This document shows positions 1 to 11,440 of a stretch of 64,000 bases of DNA, one piece after another. The translations under genes were made by a program, and so were the position numbers. The stretch is from Desulfosarcina widdelii (GTDB taxonomy: Bacteria; Desulfobacterota; Desulfobacteria; Desulfobacterales; Desulfosarcinaceae). The notes below the pieces were generated by a model. The model saw only the letters and a list, made by a program, of their open reading frames with translations. It made no database searches and was not told where the DNA came from. Numbering within the stretch: position 1 is the first letter of the stretch; each line of letters starts with the position of its first letter. Location: the NCBI RefSeq assembly GCF_009688965.1, contig NZ_AP021875.1, positions 3,224,001 through 3,288,000 on the forward strand, written 5' to 3'.

Positions 1-2
1 GA

Positions 3-890
3 ACGGGGAAAAGTTTCACCGCCAAAATGATTCACCGGTACAGCAACCGCAAGGATGGCCCCTTTATCAGCGTTCATTGCGGGGCGATCCCGGACACCTT
101 GATCGAGAGCGAACTTTTCGGGCATGAAAAAGGGGCCTTTACCGGCGCACACCGCCGCAAGTCGGGAAAGTTCGAAATGGCCTCCAGCGGTACGATTTTC
201 CTGGACGAAATCGGCACCGTGACCCCATCGGCGCAGGTCAAGCTGCTGACCGTTCTACAGGAGGGCATCTACCAGCGTGTGGGCGGGGAAACCAATCTGA
301 AGGCCGATGTGCGCGTGATTGCCGCTTCCAACGGCGATCTGAAGCAGATGTGCGTCGATGGGCTCTTCAGAAAAGACCTCTATTACCGGCTCAACGTATT
401 TCCAATCACGATTCCCCAGCTTTTTGAACGCCGGGAGGACATTCCGCTGTTCGTGGACTTTTTCGTTAATAAATTCAACCAATTCAATGCAAAGAATATT
501 CAGGGCGTCCACCCCGACGTCATGCATGCCCTGATGCAGTACGACTGGCCGGGCAACCTCCGGGAACTGGAAAACCTGCTGGAACGTGCCCATATCCTGG
601 AGACGACCGGTCAACTCACCCCGGAAAGCTTTCCGTCGGAACTCTTCGAACGGATGGAGCCGGTGACAGAAATTGCCATCGACACCAGCGAAACCCTGGC
701 CGCCGTAAGGAGCAAAGCGCTGGCCGAGACGGAGCGCCGCTACCTGAAACAACTGCTGTTGCGCAACAACGGCAGGATCAACGCATCGGCAGGCGAGGCC
801 GGCATCAGCACAAGGCAGTTGAACAAGCTGATGCACAAATACCAACTGGAAAAAAACGCCTTTAAAACCAGCGCTTCTCCTACGAAATGA
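3..890 (+). CDS. sigma-54-dependent transcriptional activator (5'-truncated by window edge)
   Basis: C-terminal part of a bacterial enhancer-binding protein that remodels sigma-54 RNA polymerase using ATP. The reading frame is open to the left edge and already contains the end of a Walker A motif (TGKS), so the N-terminal sensor domain lies outside the window. Visible AAA+ signatures are the sigma-54 contact loop GAFTGA, Walker [10 protein letters not shown], the [15 protein letters not shown] region and the [15 protein letters not shown] segment. The last 40 residues form a Fis-type helix-turn-helix ([20 protein letters not shown]). The signal it responds to cannot be told because the sensor is missing. 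It is not the nif activator, which is encoded separately at about 50-51.6 kb. Confidence 0.9.
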   Translation, partial: TGKSFTAKMIHRYSNRKDGPFISVHCGAIPDTLIESELFGHEKGAFTGAHRRKSGKFEMASSGTIFLDEIGTVTPSAQVKLLTVLQEGIYQRVGGETNLKADVRVIAASNGDLKQMCVDGLFRKDLYYRLNVFPITIPQLFERREDIPLFVDFFVNKFNQFNAKNIQGVHPDVMHALMQYDWPGNLRELENLLERAHILETTGQLTPESFPSELFERMEPVTEIAIDTSETLAAVRSKALAETERRYLKQLLLRNNGRINASAGEAGISTRQLNKLMHKYQLEKNAFKTSASPTK

Positions 891-1052
891 TCCGGACTTT
901 CCTTTAGCCTCCCGGCGTAAACGGAATGAAAGGTTCCGATTCGTCTGTTTTTTGCCGGTCCTCTTTTCTTTGGCCCAGATCGGCTCACCGACGGTAGCAA
1001 CTTACCAACGCCTTGATGGGTTCTCAAAAAGTCGAACTTGGTCCATGGATAC

Positions 1053-1117
1053 CATTCCCGCGCAGGCAGAAATCCATTTTTTCAAATAGTTAGGAATTTC
1101 TACCTGCGCGGGAATGA
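1053..1117. repeat. imperfect inverted repeat in intergenic region
   Basis: An arm at 1053-1075 (CATTCCCGCGCAGGCAGAAA...) is nearly the reverse complement of 1093-1116 (...TTTCTACCTGCGCGGGAATG), with about 17 nt between them. The unit resembles the dispersed CATTCCCGCG...CGCGGGAATG palindromes found between genes in many proteobacteria. It lies in the 400-bp gap between the sigma-54 activator and the next gene. The rest of that gap shows no gene I can support. Confidence 0.6.
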
Positions 1118-1288
1118 CATGGCTGGTGAATTCTTTCGAAAATGTCAAACATGAGTTCACGATTCTTAAAGACGCCGTCAAACTTGGTATGGTTTTTGGT
1201 TATCGGTGATATCGGCGCATTTCCCACCGGACGAGTAAAACCGGATGGATGCGGCCCAGGACGAATAACGACGAAAGGATATCCACCA

Positions 1289-1633
1289 ATGAACTGGAAA
1301 TTCTGGAAAAAAACACCCGACCAAAACGGCGGCACGGCCGCCCACCCCCCCAGATCCGCCAGGCCGAAGGATCTGCCCGAAGTAGTGGGCCGCAAGATGG
1401 TCGTCTCCCTGAAGATGGATCCCGATGAGGTTTGGGCGCTCAAATGTGTGAGCCGTCCTTTGGAAGGCCGCAAAAAGCAATACGAATTCAGGATATTCAG
1501 CCCCAACAAGGCCATTACTTCCGGTGTTGCCGTCAAGGACTGGTCTTCTCTCGAGGATCGACCCGACCTGATTATGTACAGTGGACAATACAACAAGGAA
1601 ACCGGCAGCGTCGATTTTTCAGAAAATTCATGA
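1289..1633 (+). CDS. hypothetical protein, 114 aa
   Basis: Small basic protein starting MNWKFWKKT. I chose the ATG at 1289 because an AAAGGA ribosome-binding sequence lies about 9 nt upstream; the frame stays open to 1142, but the extra N-terminus looks like non-coding sequence. After a Pro/Ala-rich stretch the body (about residues 30-114) looks like a small folded domain ending in YSGQYNKETGSVDFSENS. There is no signal peptide or membrane segment, and I recognise no family. It stands alone, with a GC-rich hairpin just after the stop codon. Confidence 0.55.
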   Translation: MNWKFWKKTPDQNGGTAAHPPRSARPKDLPEVVGRKMVVSLKMDPDEVWALKCVSRPLEGRKKQYEFRIFSPNKAITSGVAVKDWSSLEDRPDLIMYSGQYNKETGSVDFSENS

Positions 1634-1649
1634 TATCCCCTTTATGACA

Positions 1650-1679
1650 GGGCCCACCGGAATGCTTGCGGCGGGCCCC
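1650..1679 (+). terminator. possible terminator hairpin after the 114-aa gene
   Basis: GGGCCCACCG and CGGCGGGCCC can pair with one mismatch 16 nt after the stop codon. No T-run follows, so this is only a weak candidate for intrinsic termination. Confidence 0.3.
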
Positions 1680-1859
1680 TCCCCCCGAAAAATCGCAAAA
1701 GCCAAATCCGCTATGGAGAGATCACCCGGTCTTCACCGTCAAGCGATTCAACTTTTTTACCCAAGCATCCCTTTTCTTCCCCATTTTCCTTCGATCATAT
1801 TAAAAAAAAATATCATATCCAGCTGTATAAATTGCGATTTTTTATTTTACTACTCCGCC

Positions 1860-1887
1860 TTGACAAGGTTCGTTTTTGCCTTAGATT
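1860..1887 (+). promoter_or_regulatory. candidate sigma-70 promoter for groESL
   Basis: TTGACA at 1860-1865 is followed after 16 nt by TAGATT at 1882-1887, inside the AT-rich leader of groES and about 155 bp before its start codon. The region 1634-2042 has no gene. I looked for the CIRCE inverted repeat (TTAGCACTC-N9-GAGTGCTAA) and did not find it, so HrcA control is not supported; RpoH control is possible but not shown. Confidence 0.35.
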
Positions 1888-2042
1888 TTCGATATCCAAC
1901 TGGGCTTATGCTCTCCATTCGATGCCTACATTCGGGATAAAATCCGCACCCGTGCCCTTCTTTTTCAGAAGGTATGTCGCGGGCGACGAAAGGTCTGGTA
2001 GGTCCGCTTACAACCCTATTGAATAAAAACAGGAGGAAAAAA

Positions 2043-3970
<1,928 letters not shown>

Positions 3971-4016
3971 TCCACATCGGATTACAGATAAACCGAGCAT
4001 CCGGTTTAATTAAAAG

Positions 4017-4061
4017 AGGCCATACCTGCCGACTCCTGTTCAGGCGGGTATGGCCTTTTTT
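4017..4061 (+). terminator. intrinsic terminator after groEL
   Basis: AGGCCATACCTGCC (4017-4030) pairs with GGCGGGTATGGCCT (about 4043-4056) across a 12-nt loop and is followed by TTTTTT. It lies 47 bp after the groEL stop codon. Confidence 0.85.
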
Positions 4062-4176
4062 GTTTCACAATCGCGTCTACCGATGGTATTCTTAACCAGA
4101 AAGCCGGGAAAAACGATGTCGCCGGTAACCCGATCCATCGAACCTCGATGGCCCGGCGGGAAAGGGTGGCTTTGCC

Positions 4177-5238
4177 ATGCCAATCTCCCCCGAATTGATC
4201 CCCAAAATCAAGATGGTCGCCCCCGGCACCGTTCTGCGACGCGCCCTGGATGATATCATCATGGCCGAGTTCGGTGCGCTGATCGTGTTTTTGGACGACA
4301 TCAGAGAACAGGAGAACATCCTGCAGGGCGGATTTTACATCGGTACCGGCTTTTCACCTGAAAAACTCTACGAACTGGCAAAAATGGACGGCGCCATCAT
4401 CCTGGATGAGAATGTTAACCGAATCCTGGCAGCCAATGTCCAACTGGCACCCGACCCCACTCTGCCGACCAATGAAACCGGCATGCGCCACCGTGCCGCG
4501 GAGCGCATGGCCCGCCAGGCCCAGAAATTCGTGCTGACCATCTCGCGGCGCAGAAAAGTGATCACCCTTTACTACAAGAGCCACAAGCACCAGCTCAGCG
4601 AAATCAATGCCCTTATTGCTCGCATCAGCCACACCATCGGCACGGTCGAGCGTTACAAGAACAATCTCGACAAGAAATGCCTGAGAATCGAACGGGATGA
4701 ATTTCTGGATCAGGTGCAACTGATCCAGGTAACCGACCTTCTCAACGACTGCATCGGAATCATGAACCTGCTCGAAGAAATCGACCCGTATGTCATCGAA
4801 ACCGGAGGCGAAGGCCGCCTGCTGGTCCTGCGGCTCGACAGCGTGAGAGAAGATGTCGATACCTTGGTGCAGATGCTCGTCAAGGATTACGGACTCAGCT
4901 CCTTCTCGGAGGACGAGATCGTACAAATCATCGAGAAGCTGAAATCCATCAAACCGGCCGATCATGAAAAAATTGCCGTGCTTTTAGGCTGGCCTCCAAC
5001 GGCAGAAACCACACTGCACGATATCGCCGTGCGCCCCCGGGGATACCGCCTGCTCAAGCAGATGGCGAAAATTCCGCCGGGCACGGTGGACAACGTGGTG
5101 GAACGGTTCAAGGATCTGGTCCATCTGAGCATGGCCGATGAAGCCAACTTGTTGGAAGTCGAAGGTATCGGCGAGAAAAGAGCCAGGTCGATTATCGATG
5201 GGATTCAGCACATGCGCAATCGACTCGTTTATCGGTAG
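4177..5238 (+). CDS. disA: DNA integrity scanning diadenylate cyclase DisA
   Basis: 353-aa protein expected to make cyclic di-AMP from two ATP. The N-terminal DAC domain (about 1-140) has both signature motifs: DGA at residues 71-73 (KMDGAIILD) and RHR at 104-106 (TGMRHRAAERM). A helical linker follows, and the C-terminal helix-hairpin-helix region ends LLEVEGIGEKRARSIIDGI, consistent with binding branched DNA. Domain order and length match DisA rather than the membrane CdaA type. It follows the groEL terminator and is convergent with the radical SAM gene, with only 3 bp between the two stop codons. Confidence 0.95.
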   Translation: MPISPELIPKIKMVAPGTVLRRALDDIIMAEFGALIVFLDDIREQENILQGGFYIGTGFSPEKLYELAKMDGAIILDENVNRILAANVQLAPDPTLPTNETGMRHRAAERMARQAQKFVLTISRRRKVITLYYKSHKHQLSEINALIARISHTIGTVERYKNNLDKKCLRIERDEFLDQVQLIQVTDLLNDCIGIMNLLEEIDPYVIETGGEGRLLVLRLDSVREDVDTLVQMLVKDYGLSSFSEDEIVQIIEKLKSIKPADHEKIAVLLGWPPTAETTLHDIAVRPRGYRLLKQMAKIPPGTVDNVVERFKDLVHLSMADEANLLEVEGIGEKRARSIIDGIQHMRNRLVYR

Positions 5239-5241
5239 TCA

Positions 5242-6669
5242 TTAATAATACGCGGACAGTCCCGGTATAAACGCTTCGAGATGCCTTATGCCATTCAACG
5301 GATCGGGCAACTCAACCGCCCCTTGCCCGTTGAGCAATTCTGCCCTTCCATTCCCAATGAACCGCCCCAACGCCTCGATCTGCTCCCCCTCCAGCCAGAT
5401 TCCGGGCTGGACCGTCTGCCTTTCAACGACCAGCGTCTTTCCGCTGTCCAAAGCTATTTTTTTGAACGAATGACGGTAGCTGACGCCGTTTCTGAGAACC
5501 GCCTGGCTGTAGCCCAACTTGAGCCGGATCGAGGAGAAATCGATCAACGGCCACAGTTCGGCTGCAAAGGAGAGGCTGTCGCGTTTGGCGGAAAGACTGT
5601 AGAGCGATGCCGCAACGTCTCGGGATGCAAACGTTCCGGCAACATTGGCGACAGCTTCTTCCGGACCGGCAATGGTCAGTCGGCGGATATGCCCGGTAGG
5701 GGTGACGTCTTCGTATTCGGCCTTGATGAGACCGGCGCAGCGTCTCCGGGCCCCGGCCGCCTGGAACTGGTGCTGGTAGGCATGCGAACAGTAGTTGATC
5801 GGCAGTTCGATGGAATTCTCCCGGGAATACCGGATCAGTTCCAACGCGGCCAGTTCGGTTTCCAGCACGGTGACTTTAGGGCCGTGAAGAAAGGTGTATC
5901 CCCTGGCTGCCAGTTTACCGTAATTGTAGGGAGTACATCGTATCTGGTGAAGGTTGAGATGGCCCACCCCGGCCGATGCCAGGTCTGCGATAATCTTCTT
6001 CGTTATCGACAAGTCTTCCGGAATGGCAGGAATCTCTACCGTCACCGTAGGAATCACACCCACGGCACGCTCCAGAGCATCCAGGCGGTAACGGTCGGCG
6101 CTGAGGTCGAAACGGATCTCGTTCAGGCCGCCATCGCGCAGCGCAAAGAGCTTTTCCGGGGTCGCCAGAATCCCGTTGGTATACAGCCAGGTGTACACGG
6201 GATGGTCAACACGGTTCTTGACAGCCTCCAGGAAAGCGAGCACCCGGTCGAAGCTCAAAAACGGCTCCCCTCCGCTGAAGCTCACCCCCTGGATATTAAA
6301 CCGGTTGACATAGTCAGCGTAATCCGCCGCTTTTTCGAAAACGAGGGTGTTGGTGACCGGCGGCCCGGAGTCATCCTGAGAGGAGGGGCAGTAAAAACAC
6401 CGGGCATTGCAGATTCCGTTTACGAAAAGGCAGGACCACGCCCCCTGACCGCAAAGCAGGCACCCGGGTGAAAGTGCATGGGTGAAGAGTTTGGTGCCGG
6501 CGCAGGTCCACGTTGCACCGGAAAACCGGGAAATGGATGCAATCAGGGATTCTCTTTCCCGATAGGCATTCGCCGCATCTTCGGGGCGCAACCACTTCAT
6601 CGAATCGTAAACGTCAGCATACTCCTGCCGGTTGCGGTCTACGTTTTCCCGGTATTTTATCAACCCCAC
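5242..6669 (-). CDS. radical SAM protein with extra cysteine cluster
   Basis: About 475 aa. The 4Fe-4S/SAM motif is CX3CX2C (CNARCFYCPSS), followed by the SAM-contacting GG motif (VSFSGGEPFLSF). Just before it are further cysteines in SPGCLLCGQGAWSC, which could ligate another metal or cluster. The second half (from about residue 330) has no obvious SPASM motif. I place the start at a GTG (6669) because AGGAAGGAG lies 7 nt upstream; the frame stays open 12 codons further to a GTG at 6705. The substrate is unknown and the neighbours (disA, a solute-binding protein) do not reveal it. Confidence 0.85.
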   Translation of the reverse strand: MGLIKYRENVDRNRQEYADVYDSMKWLRPEDAANAYRERESLIASISRFSGATWTCAGTKLFTHALSPGCLLCGQGAWSCLFVNGICNARCFYCPSSQDDSGPPVTNTLVFEKAADYADYVNRFNIQGVSFSGGEPFLSFDRVLAFLEAVKNRVDHPVYTWLYTNGILATPEKLFALRDGGLNEIRFDLSADRYRLDALERAVGVIPTVTVEIPAIPEDLSITKKIIADLASAGVGHLNLHQIRCTPYNYGKLAARGYTFLHGPKVTVLETELAALELIRYSRENSIELPINYCSHAYQHQFQAAGARRRCAGLIKAEYEDVTPTGHIRRLTIAGPEEAVANVAGTFASRDVAASLYSLSAKRDSLSFAAELWPLIDFSSIRLKLGYSQAVLRNGVSYRHSFKKIALDSGKTLVVERQTVQPGIWLEGEQIEALGRFIGNGRAELLNGQGAVELPDPLNGIRHLEAFIPGLSAYY

Positions 6670-6967
6670 AGGCGCTCTCCTTCCTAAAAAAGCAACGCCT
6701 ACCACTGCAGGATCGATACCAGACGGAATTAGCTCCCCGGAAACAAATATAACCCTCTTATATCATATGAAATATATCAATTTCAGAACGCAGCGCTAAA
6801 GCCAACAGGCCGTTCGTTATCCGCAAAACAGGAACTTCGATTTCCGGTTTTGATCGCTTCTGATTGACTCCGGATCTATTGGATGTTGAAGCAGCACCTT
6901 CACGTTATGAAACGGTTAGGCGGAGGTGGAAGATGGAAGGTATCTTTCCAGGAAATTAGGAAGCAGA

Positions 6968-7828
6968 TTACGGCTTTTCGGAAACATGTTCGAGTTTCGA
7001 TATATCGATATATCGGCCCAAAAGCTTAACATATAATTGTTGTCCGCCCAGCCGTTGGAAGGCCTGATCGAATTCATCGGCCAGGACTATAGTGTCTTGG
7101 GAAAACCCAAAGTAGAGCGCCGTCGGTTTTTCAGGGATGTCAATGAGTCTGAACTCGTCGATTACACCGAACTTTTCCAAAAAGAAGATACTGGAAGCTT
7201 TGCCGGGTGAGTATATCCCGTCGATGCGATGGGCCATCACTTTTTTCAGGTTGATTTCTAAAAAATCAGGGCTGCTAATTAAATCGAATTGGATGGACGG
7301 ATCCCTCATGAAGGGGGTTACATATGCCCTTTGAGAATACCCGAAAACCATGTGACTGATGTCACCGGCTTCATTAACGACTTTTAAGGGATTGCTCCGA
7401 TGAACGGCGATTATGGACTGCGCATAATAATAAGGCGTCTTTGAGTATATCATGTAATCTCGCCGTTCCGGCACGTAAACAGCGAGACACATGATACGGT
7501 TCTTCTTTTCCCGCAAGTTGTAAAGCTGTCTGGCGGGGCTTGTCGGTTCCGTTTCCCATTTGAAGTCGATGCCGATTTCCGGTGCGACATGATCTACCAT
7601 CAAATCGTAGATGGCACCGGTGACCTTTTTATCTTTATCGAGAAAAATATGCGGCGGTATTGAAAAATAGCTAAGTACCGGTGAATCGGAAAAAAGGCGA
7701 TCCTGTTCCATCCGGTCCGATTGAACTGTGACCTCTTGTCCATGAGGTGGTGGTTTTTGTTGTTTTCCTTCCCCCCAACAAATCAGAACTGGAAAGAAAA
7801 AAATAATCAGTAAAACGGCTTTTTTCAT
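6968..7828 (-). CDS. secreted solute-binding protein, family 3-like
   Basis: 286-aa protein with an N-terminal signal peptide (KKAVLLIIFFFPVLICWGEG). The mature part has the two-lobe pattern of bacterial extracellular solute-binding proteins (SBP_bac_3 type): a short N-terminal lobe with DLMVDHVAPEIGIDFKWE, a central VYVPERRDYMIYSKTPYYY region and a return segment RIDGIYSPGKASSIFFLE. No ABC permease or ATPase gene lies nearby, so it may serve a sensor or an unlinked system. The ATG at 7828 is preferred over an upstream GTG at 7834; neither has a clear Shine-Dalgarno. The 300 bp between it and the radical SAM gene holds nothing recognisable. Confidence 0.75.
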   Translation of the reverse strand: MKKAVLLIIFFFPVLICWGEGKQQKPPPHGQEVTVQSDRMEQDRLFSDSPVLSYFSIPPHIFLDKDKKVTGAIYDLMVDHVAPEIGIDFKWETEPTSPARQLYNLREKKNRIMCLAVYVPERRDYMIYSKTPYYYAQSIIAVHRSNPLKVVNEAGDISHMVFGYSQRAYVTPFMRDPSIQFDLISSPDFLEINLKKVMAHRIDGIYSPGKASSIFFLEKFGVIDEFRLIDIPEKPTALYFGFSQDTIVLADEFDQAFQRLGGQQLYVKLLGRYIDISKLEHVSEKP

Positions 7829-7850
7829 CTTCACGCATAAAAATGCCGAT

Positions 7851-8081
7851 TCAATCGGCAGTATAATTCATTATGATATTTTCCCCACTTTGAAGTCGCA
7901 TTATCGGGATTTCAGCTTCGTAACTTAAGCGCTCGATTGACAGTACACATACCTTTTGATTGTTTTTTTCAAATTCCAAGGCTAACGGTTGGCTGACAAC
8001 GACTGATTCGGTAGCCTGAAAACCTGAAGGCCCAGAAAAACGTTGCCATGAAATCCCATTTTCCCTGAAAACATTGACCAC
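7851..8081 (-). CDS. small hypothetical protein (76 aa), possibly a remnant
   Basis: Open frame from a GTG at 8081, ending 16-22 bp before the solute-binding protein gene, so the two could be cotranscribed. The product is soluble, of mixed composition, with no signal peptide and no motif I know. The upstream 150 bp (8082-8238) contains no extension of the frame (a TAG lies four codons before the GTG) and no other gene. It may be a real small gene or the leftover of a larger one. Confidence 0.35.
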   Translation of the reverse strand: MVNVFRENGISWQRFSGPSGFQATESVVVSQPLALEFEKNNQKVCVLSIERLSYEAEIPIMRLQSGENIIMNYTAD

Positions 8082-8238
8082 GTTATGGGCTTGCTACTTC
8101 TTCTAATTGGTGAGGGACAGCGGCGGCGCAGATTCACGCGGTAACTTCAAAAACCGGGGTCAATAGCCATTTCTGTATGGGTAGGTCTTTAACCAAAAGG
8201 ATTTTAAAAAAGACTGTGCACGGCCGGCCATTAGATCG

Positions 8239-11200
8239 TTAACTCGGCCTTTCGATTGGGGGAGCCTCGTTGGGATCTTCCGGAGTGTTTTTCGAACCCA
8301 GCCGCTTTTGGACTGCACGAATACAATCATCGACGATCAGGTAGAGCGCCGGCACGTAGAGCAGGGTCAGCAGGGTCGCCGCCAGCAGGCCGAAACTGAT
8401 GCTCACCGCCATGGGGATGAGGAATTGTGCCTGGAAACTGCGTTCCAGCAGTAAAGGGAACAGTCCGGCAATGGTGGTCACCGAGGTCAGAAGCACCGGC
8501 CGGAAGCGCGAGCGGCCGGATTGCACCACCGCTTCGGCAATCGCCATTCCGCCGCGGTGGGCACGGTTGATGAAGTCGATCAGGATCAGAGAATCGTTGA
8601 CCACGATGCCGGAAAGGGCCACGATGCCGAAAATGCTGATGATGGTAAAAGCAATCCCCATGACCAGATGCCCGGCCACGGCACCGATCAGTCCGAAGGG
8701 AATGGCCATCATGATGATTACCGGCTGAATGTAGGATCGAAACTGGGTAGCCAGCAGCAGAAAGATGCCCATGAGGGCAAGCGTGAATCCCTTTTTCAGA
8801 CTCTCCAGAGATTCCTGGGTGCGCTTTTCCTGCCCCTCCAGATCGTAGCGTAGTCCCGGGTAGCGTTTGAGCAATCGGGGAAGAAATTCCGCATTCAGAT
8901 CGGCAACGATCTTGCTCGTGTTGCCCACATCCTCGTCGATATCACTGCTTACCGTAATCACCCGTTTGCGGTCCACCCGCCGGATCAAGGAATAGGCCCG
9001 CGAAGGCGACACTTCGGCCACCTCGGTAAGGGGAACCTGCCGTCCGTCGGGGGTTCGCACCCGGGCCCGCTCGATAGAGAAAAGTGTCCGCCGGTCTTCT
9101 TCGGCGTAGCGCACCTGCACCTTGACGTCGTCCTTGCCGCGCTGAATGCGCAGGGCTTCCTCACCGTAAAACCCCTGGCGAAGCTGGCGGGCGATATCGC
9201 TCATGGTCACACCGATGCTCTGGGCGCCGTCTTTGATCCGCATGCGCCGTTCGGGCTTGCCGGGTTTGAAGTCGTCGGCAATGTCGTAGGTTCCCGGATA
9301 TTTGCCCAACTCGCTTTTCAATTCCGCGGCAGCCTGCTCGAGCTGGCTGAAATCGTCGCCGATCAACTGGATTTCGATGGGACTGCCTGCCGGCCCCCCC
9401 TCGATGGTGAAGAAAGAAAGCTGGTCCACGCCGGGGATTTCACCGGCAAACTCCCGCCATCGGTTGATGACGGCATTGACCGAAACCCGCGGCCGTTGGG
9501 CTGACGAAATCATCTCGATCCAAACCTCACCGCAGTGGCCGCCGATCTGCGACGGCTTCCAATCCCTTCGGGGAATGTAGCCGGTCAACGAGTAGGTATT
9601 GGTGATCAGGTCCTTTTCCTTATCCAATTGCCCGGCGAAGGCCTGGTTGAGTTTGAACGCCTGCTGCTCCAGGTAGGTGATGGTTTGCGCCGTGGTAGCC
9701 ACCGGCGTTCCCAAAGGATAGTTGACTTCGGCGATCACCCAGTCGCTGTCGCCCTTGGGCATGAAGATGAAAGGCACATACCCACCGCGCAGAATCCCCA
9801 GGCTGACGATCAGCACCCCCAGACCGATGGAAAATGTAAAATAGCGATTCTCCACCACGTACCGAAGGATCGGCGTGTAGATTCTTTCGATGGTAAACTG
9901 CAGCCCGGCTTCGATGCGCCCAAGGATTCTCTCGTGAACGGCCCGCCCGACTTTCTTGCCGGCCATCCGGCTCTTCATCAGGGCTCTTTCCAGGTGCGCT
10001 GGCAGTATAATCAGGGCTTCGCCCAAAGAGACGATCAGAATGGCGATCACCGCCCGGGGCATGACACCGATGAATTTACCCATGATGCCGGTAATAAACA
10101 TCAGCGGTGTAAATGCCACGACCGTGGTGGTCACGGCCATGATCACCGGTCCGCCGACCTCTCCGGCGCCGTCCACCACGGCACGAACGGGGGACTTGCC
10201 CTGCCCGTAATGGGTAAAGATGTTCTCCCCGACGATGATGGCGTCGTCCACCAGAATACCCAGGGTCATGATAAAGGCGAACAGGGAGATCATGTTGATG
10301 GTCTCGCCGCCGAAATCCAGCACGATAAAGGCCCCCATGAAAGAGATGGGGATGCCCACGGAAACCCAGAAGGCGAGACGCAGGTTGAGAAAAAGGGCCA
10401 GGGCGATAAACACGAGGACAATTCCCTGGAATCCGTTGCGCAGCAGCAGGTCGATGCGGTCCCGCACCATGGTGGACAGGTCGAACCAGGTGGCCAATTC
10501 GATTCCGGCCGGCATGCGGCCGCGGTTGGCGGCCACGTATTGCTCAACGGTGTCGGAGATGGCAATCACGTCCTCCTGGCTGGTGCGGTTGACCTGCACC
10601 AGGGCGGCGGGCTTGCCGTTGAAGCGGGCGATGATGTCGGTATCCTCGAATCCGTCAACCACCGTGGCCACCTGCCCCAGCCGCACCACTGTTCCCTCGG
10701 TGTCGGTGATCAGGGGCAGCGCTTCGAATTCTCTGCCGGTGTAAAGCTGGCCCTTGGCGCGCACCAGAATCTCCCCGTGGTCGGTCTTGATGGCGCCGCC
10801 GGGAAGATCCAGGCTGCCGGTCTTCAAGGTGTGGACCACCTGGTCAAAGCTCAGTCCGTAGCGCCTCAGGTTTTCCTCGGAAACCTCCACCGCGATCTCG
10901 TAGTCCCGCACCCCTACCAGCGTGGCCAAGGAGATGGGGCCTGTATCCACCAGATCGTCACGGATACGGTCCGCCGTCCGGCGAAGGAGTTTTTCGGGAA
11001 CATCGCCGTACACGGCCACGGTAATAGCCGGGTTGCGGTTGATGATCTCGGTAATAATGGGGTCCTCGGCCTCATCGGGGAAGGTGTCGATGAGGTCCAC
11101 TTCGTTCTTGATGTCGTCCATGGCCTTCTGGACATCGGCGTCCTTGTCCAGTTCGACCGTTACCGAACCGCTGCCCTCTCTGGATGAGGAATAGGTTCGC

Positions 11201-11436
11201 TTGATGTTCTCTATACCCTTGATCTTCTCCTCGATCTTGATGCAGATCCCCTCCTCCACCTCGGCCGGACTGGCACCGGGGTAAGGAACGGTGACATTGA
11301 TCATGTCCAGGGCGTATTGCGGGAACATCTCCCTTCGCATGTTCACCACCGTCAACAGCCCCGCAACGATGATGAACATCATGATCAGGTTGACCGCAAC
11401 GCGGTTATCTACGGACCATTGGGCGAGTTTCTTCAC
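8239..11436 (-). CDS. RND multidrug efflux permease (AcrB/HAE1 family)
   Basis: About 1065-aa inner-membrane proton/drug antiporter of normal RND length, with one membrane helix near the N-terminus (NLIMMFIIVAGLLTVV), a large periplasmic loop, a central helix bundle, a second loop and a C-terminal bundle. TM4 keeps the paired proton-relay aspartates (GILVDDAIIVGENI). TM10 reads GIVVNDSLILIDF, with Asn where AcrB has the relay Lys, as in other RND subgroups. The GTG at 11436 is chosen because the 19 codons before it are translated low-complexity repeat DNA. Its adaptor gene lies upstream in the same direction, separated by a four-helix-bundle gene. No outer-membrane factor gene is present. Confidence 0.93.
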   Translation of the reverse strand: MKKLAQWSVDNRVAVNLIMMFIIVAGLLTVVNMRREMFPQYALDMINVTVPYPGASPAEVEEGICIKIEEKIKGIENIKRTYSSSREGSGSVTVELDKDADVQKAMDDIKNEVDLIDTFPDEAEDPIITEIINRNPAITVAVYGDVPEKLLRRTADRIRDDLVDTGPISLATLVGVRDYEIAVEVSEENLRRYGLSFDQVVHTLKTGSLDLPGGAIKTDHGEILVRAKGQLYTGREFEALPLITDTEGTVVRLGQVATVVDGFEDTDIIARFNGKPAALVQVNRTSQEDVIAISDTVEQYVAANRGRMPAGIELATWFDLSTMVRDRIDLLLRNGFQGIVLVFIALALFLNLRLAFWVSVGIPISFMGAFIVLDFGGETINMISLFAFIMTLGILVDDAIIVGENIFTHYGQGKSPVRAVVDGAGEVGGPVIMAVTTTVVAFTPLMFITGIMGKFIGVMPRAVIAILIVSLGEALIILPAHLERALMKSRMAGKKVGRAVHERILGRIEAGLQFTIERIYTPILRYVVENRYFTFSIGLGVLIVSLGILRGGYVPFIFMPKGDSDWVIAEVNYPLGTPVATTAQTITYLEQQAFKLNQAFAGQLDKEKDLITNTYSLTGYIPRRDWKPSQIGGHCGEVWIEMISSAQRPRVSVNAVINRWREFAGEIPGVDQLSFFTIEGGPAGSPIEIQLIGDDFSQLEQAAAELKSELGKYPGTYDIADDFKPGKPERRMRIKDGAQSIGVTMSDIARQLRQGFYGEEALRIQRGKDDVKVQVRYAEEDRRTLFSIERARVRTPDGRQVPLTEVAEVSPSRAYSLIRRVDRKRVITVSSDIDEDVGNTSKIVADLNAEFLPRLLKRYPGLRYDLEGQEKRTQESLESLKKGFTLALMGIFLLLATQFRSYIQPVIIMMAIPFGLIGAVAGHLVMGIAFTIISIFGIVALSGIVVNDSLILIDFINRAHRGGMAIAEAVVQSGRSRFRPVLLTSVTTIAGLFPLLLERSFQAQFLIPMAVSISFGLLAATLLTLLYVPALYLIVDDCIRAVQKRLGSKNTPEDPNEAPPIERPS

Positions 11437-11440
11437 AATT

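Noticed and set aside
1634..2042. CIRCE operator upstream of groESL
   Set aside because: The TTAGCACTC-N9-GAGTGCTAA inverted repeat was looked for and not found.
5281..6471. 396-codon plus-strand frame opposite the radical SAM gene
   Set aside because: Shadow of a gene with clear radical SAM motifs and ribosome-binding site; its translation shows no family features.
9535..11187. 550-codon open frame antisense to the RND permease
   Set aside because: It mirrors the real gene; the translation is rich in His, Gly, Gln and Asp with no domain, as expected for the opposite strand of a GC-rich membrane protein gene.
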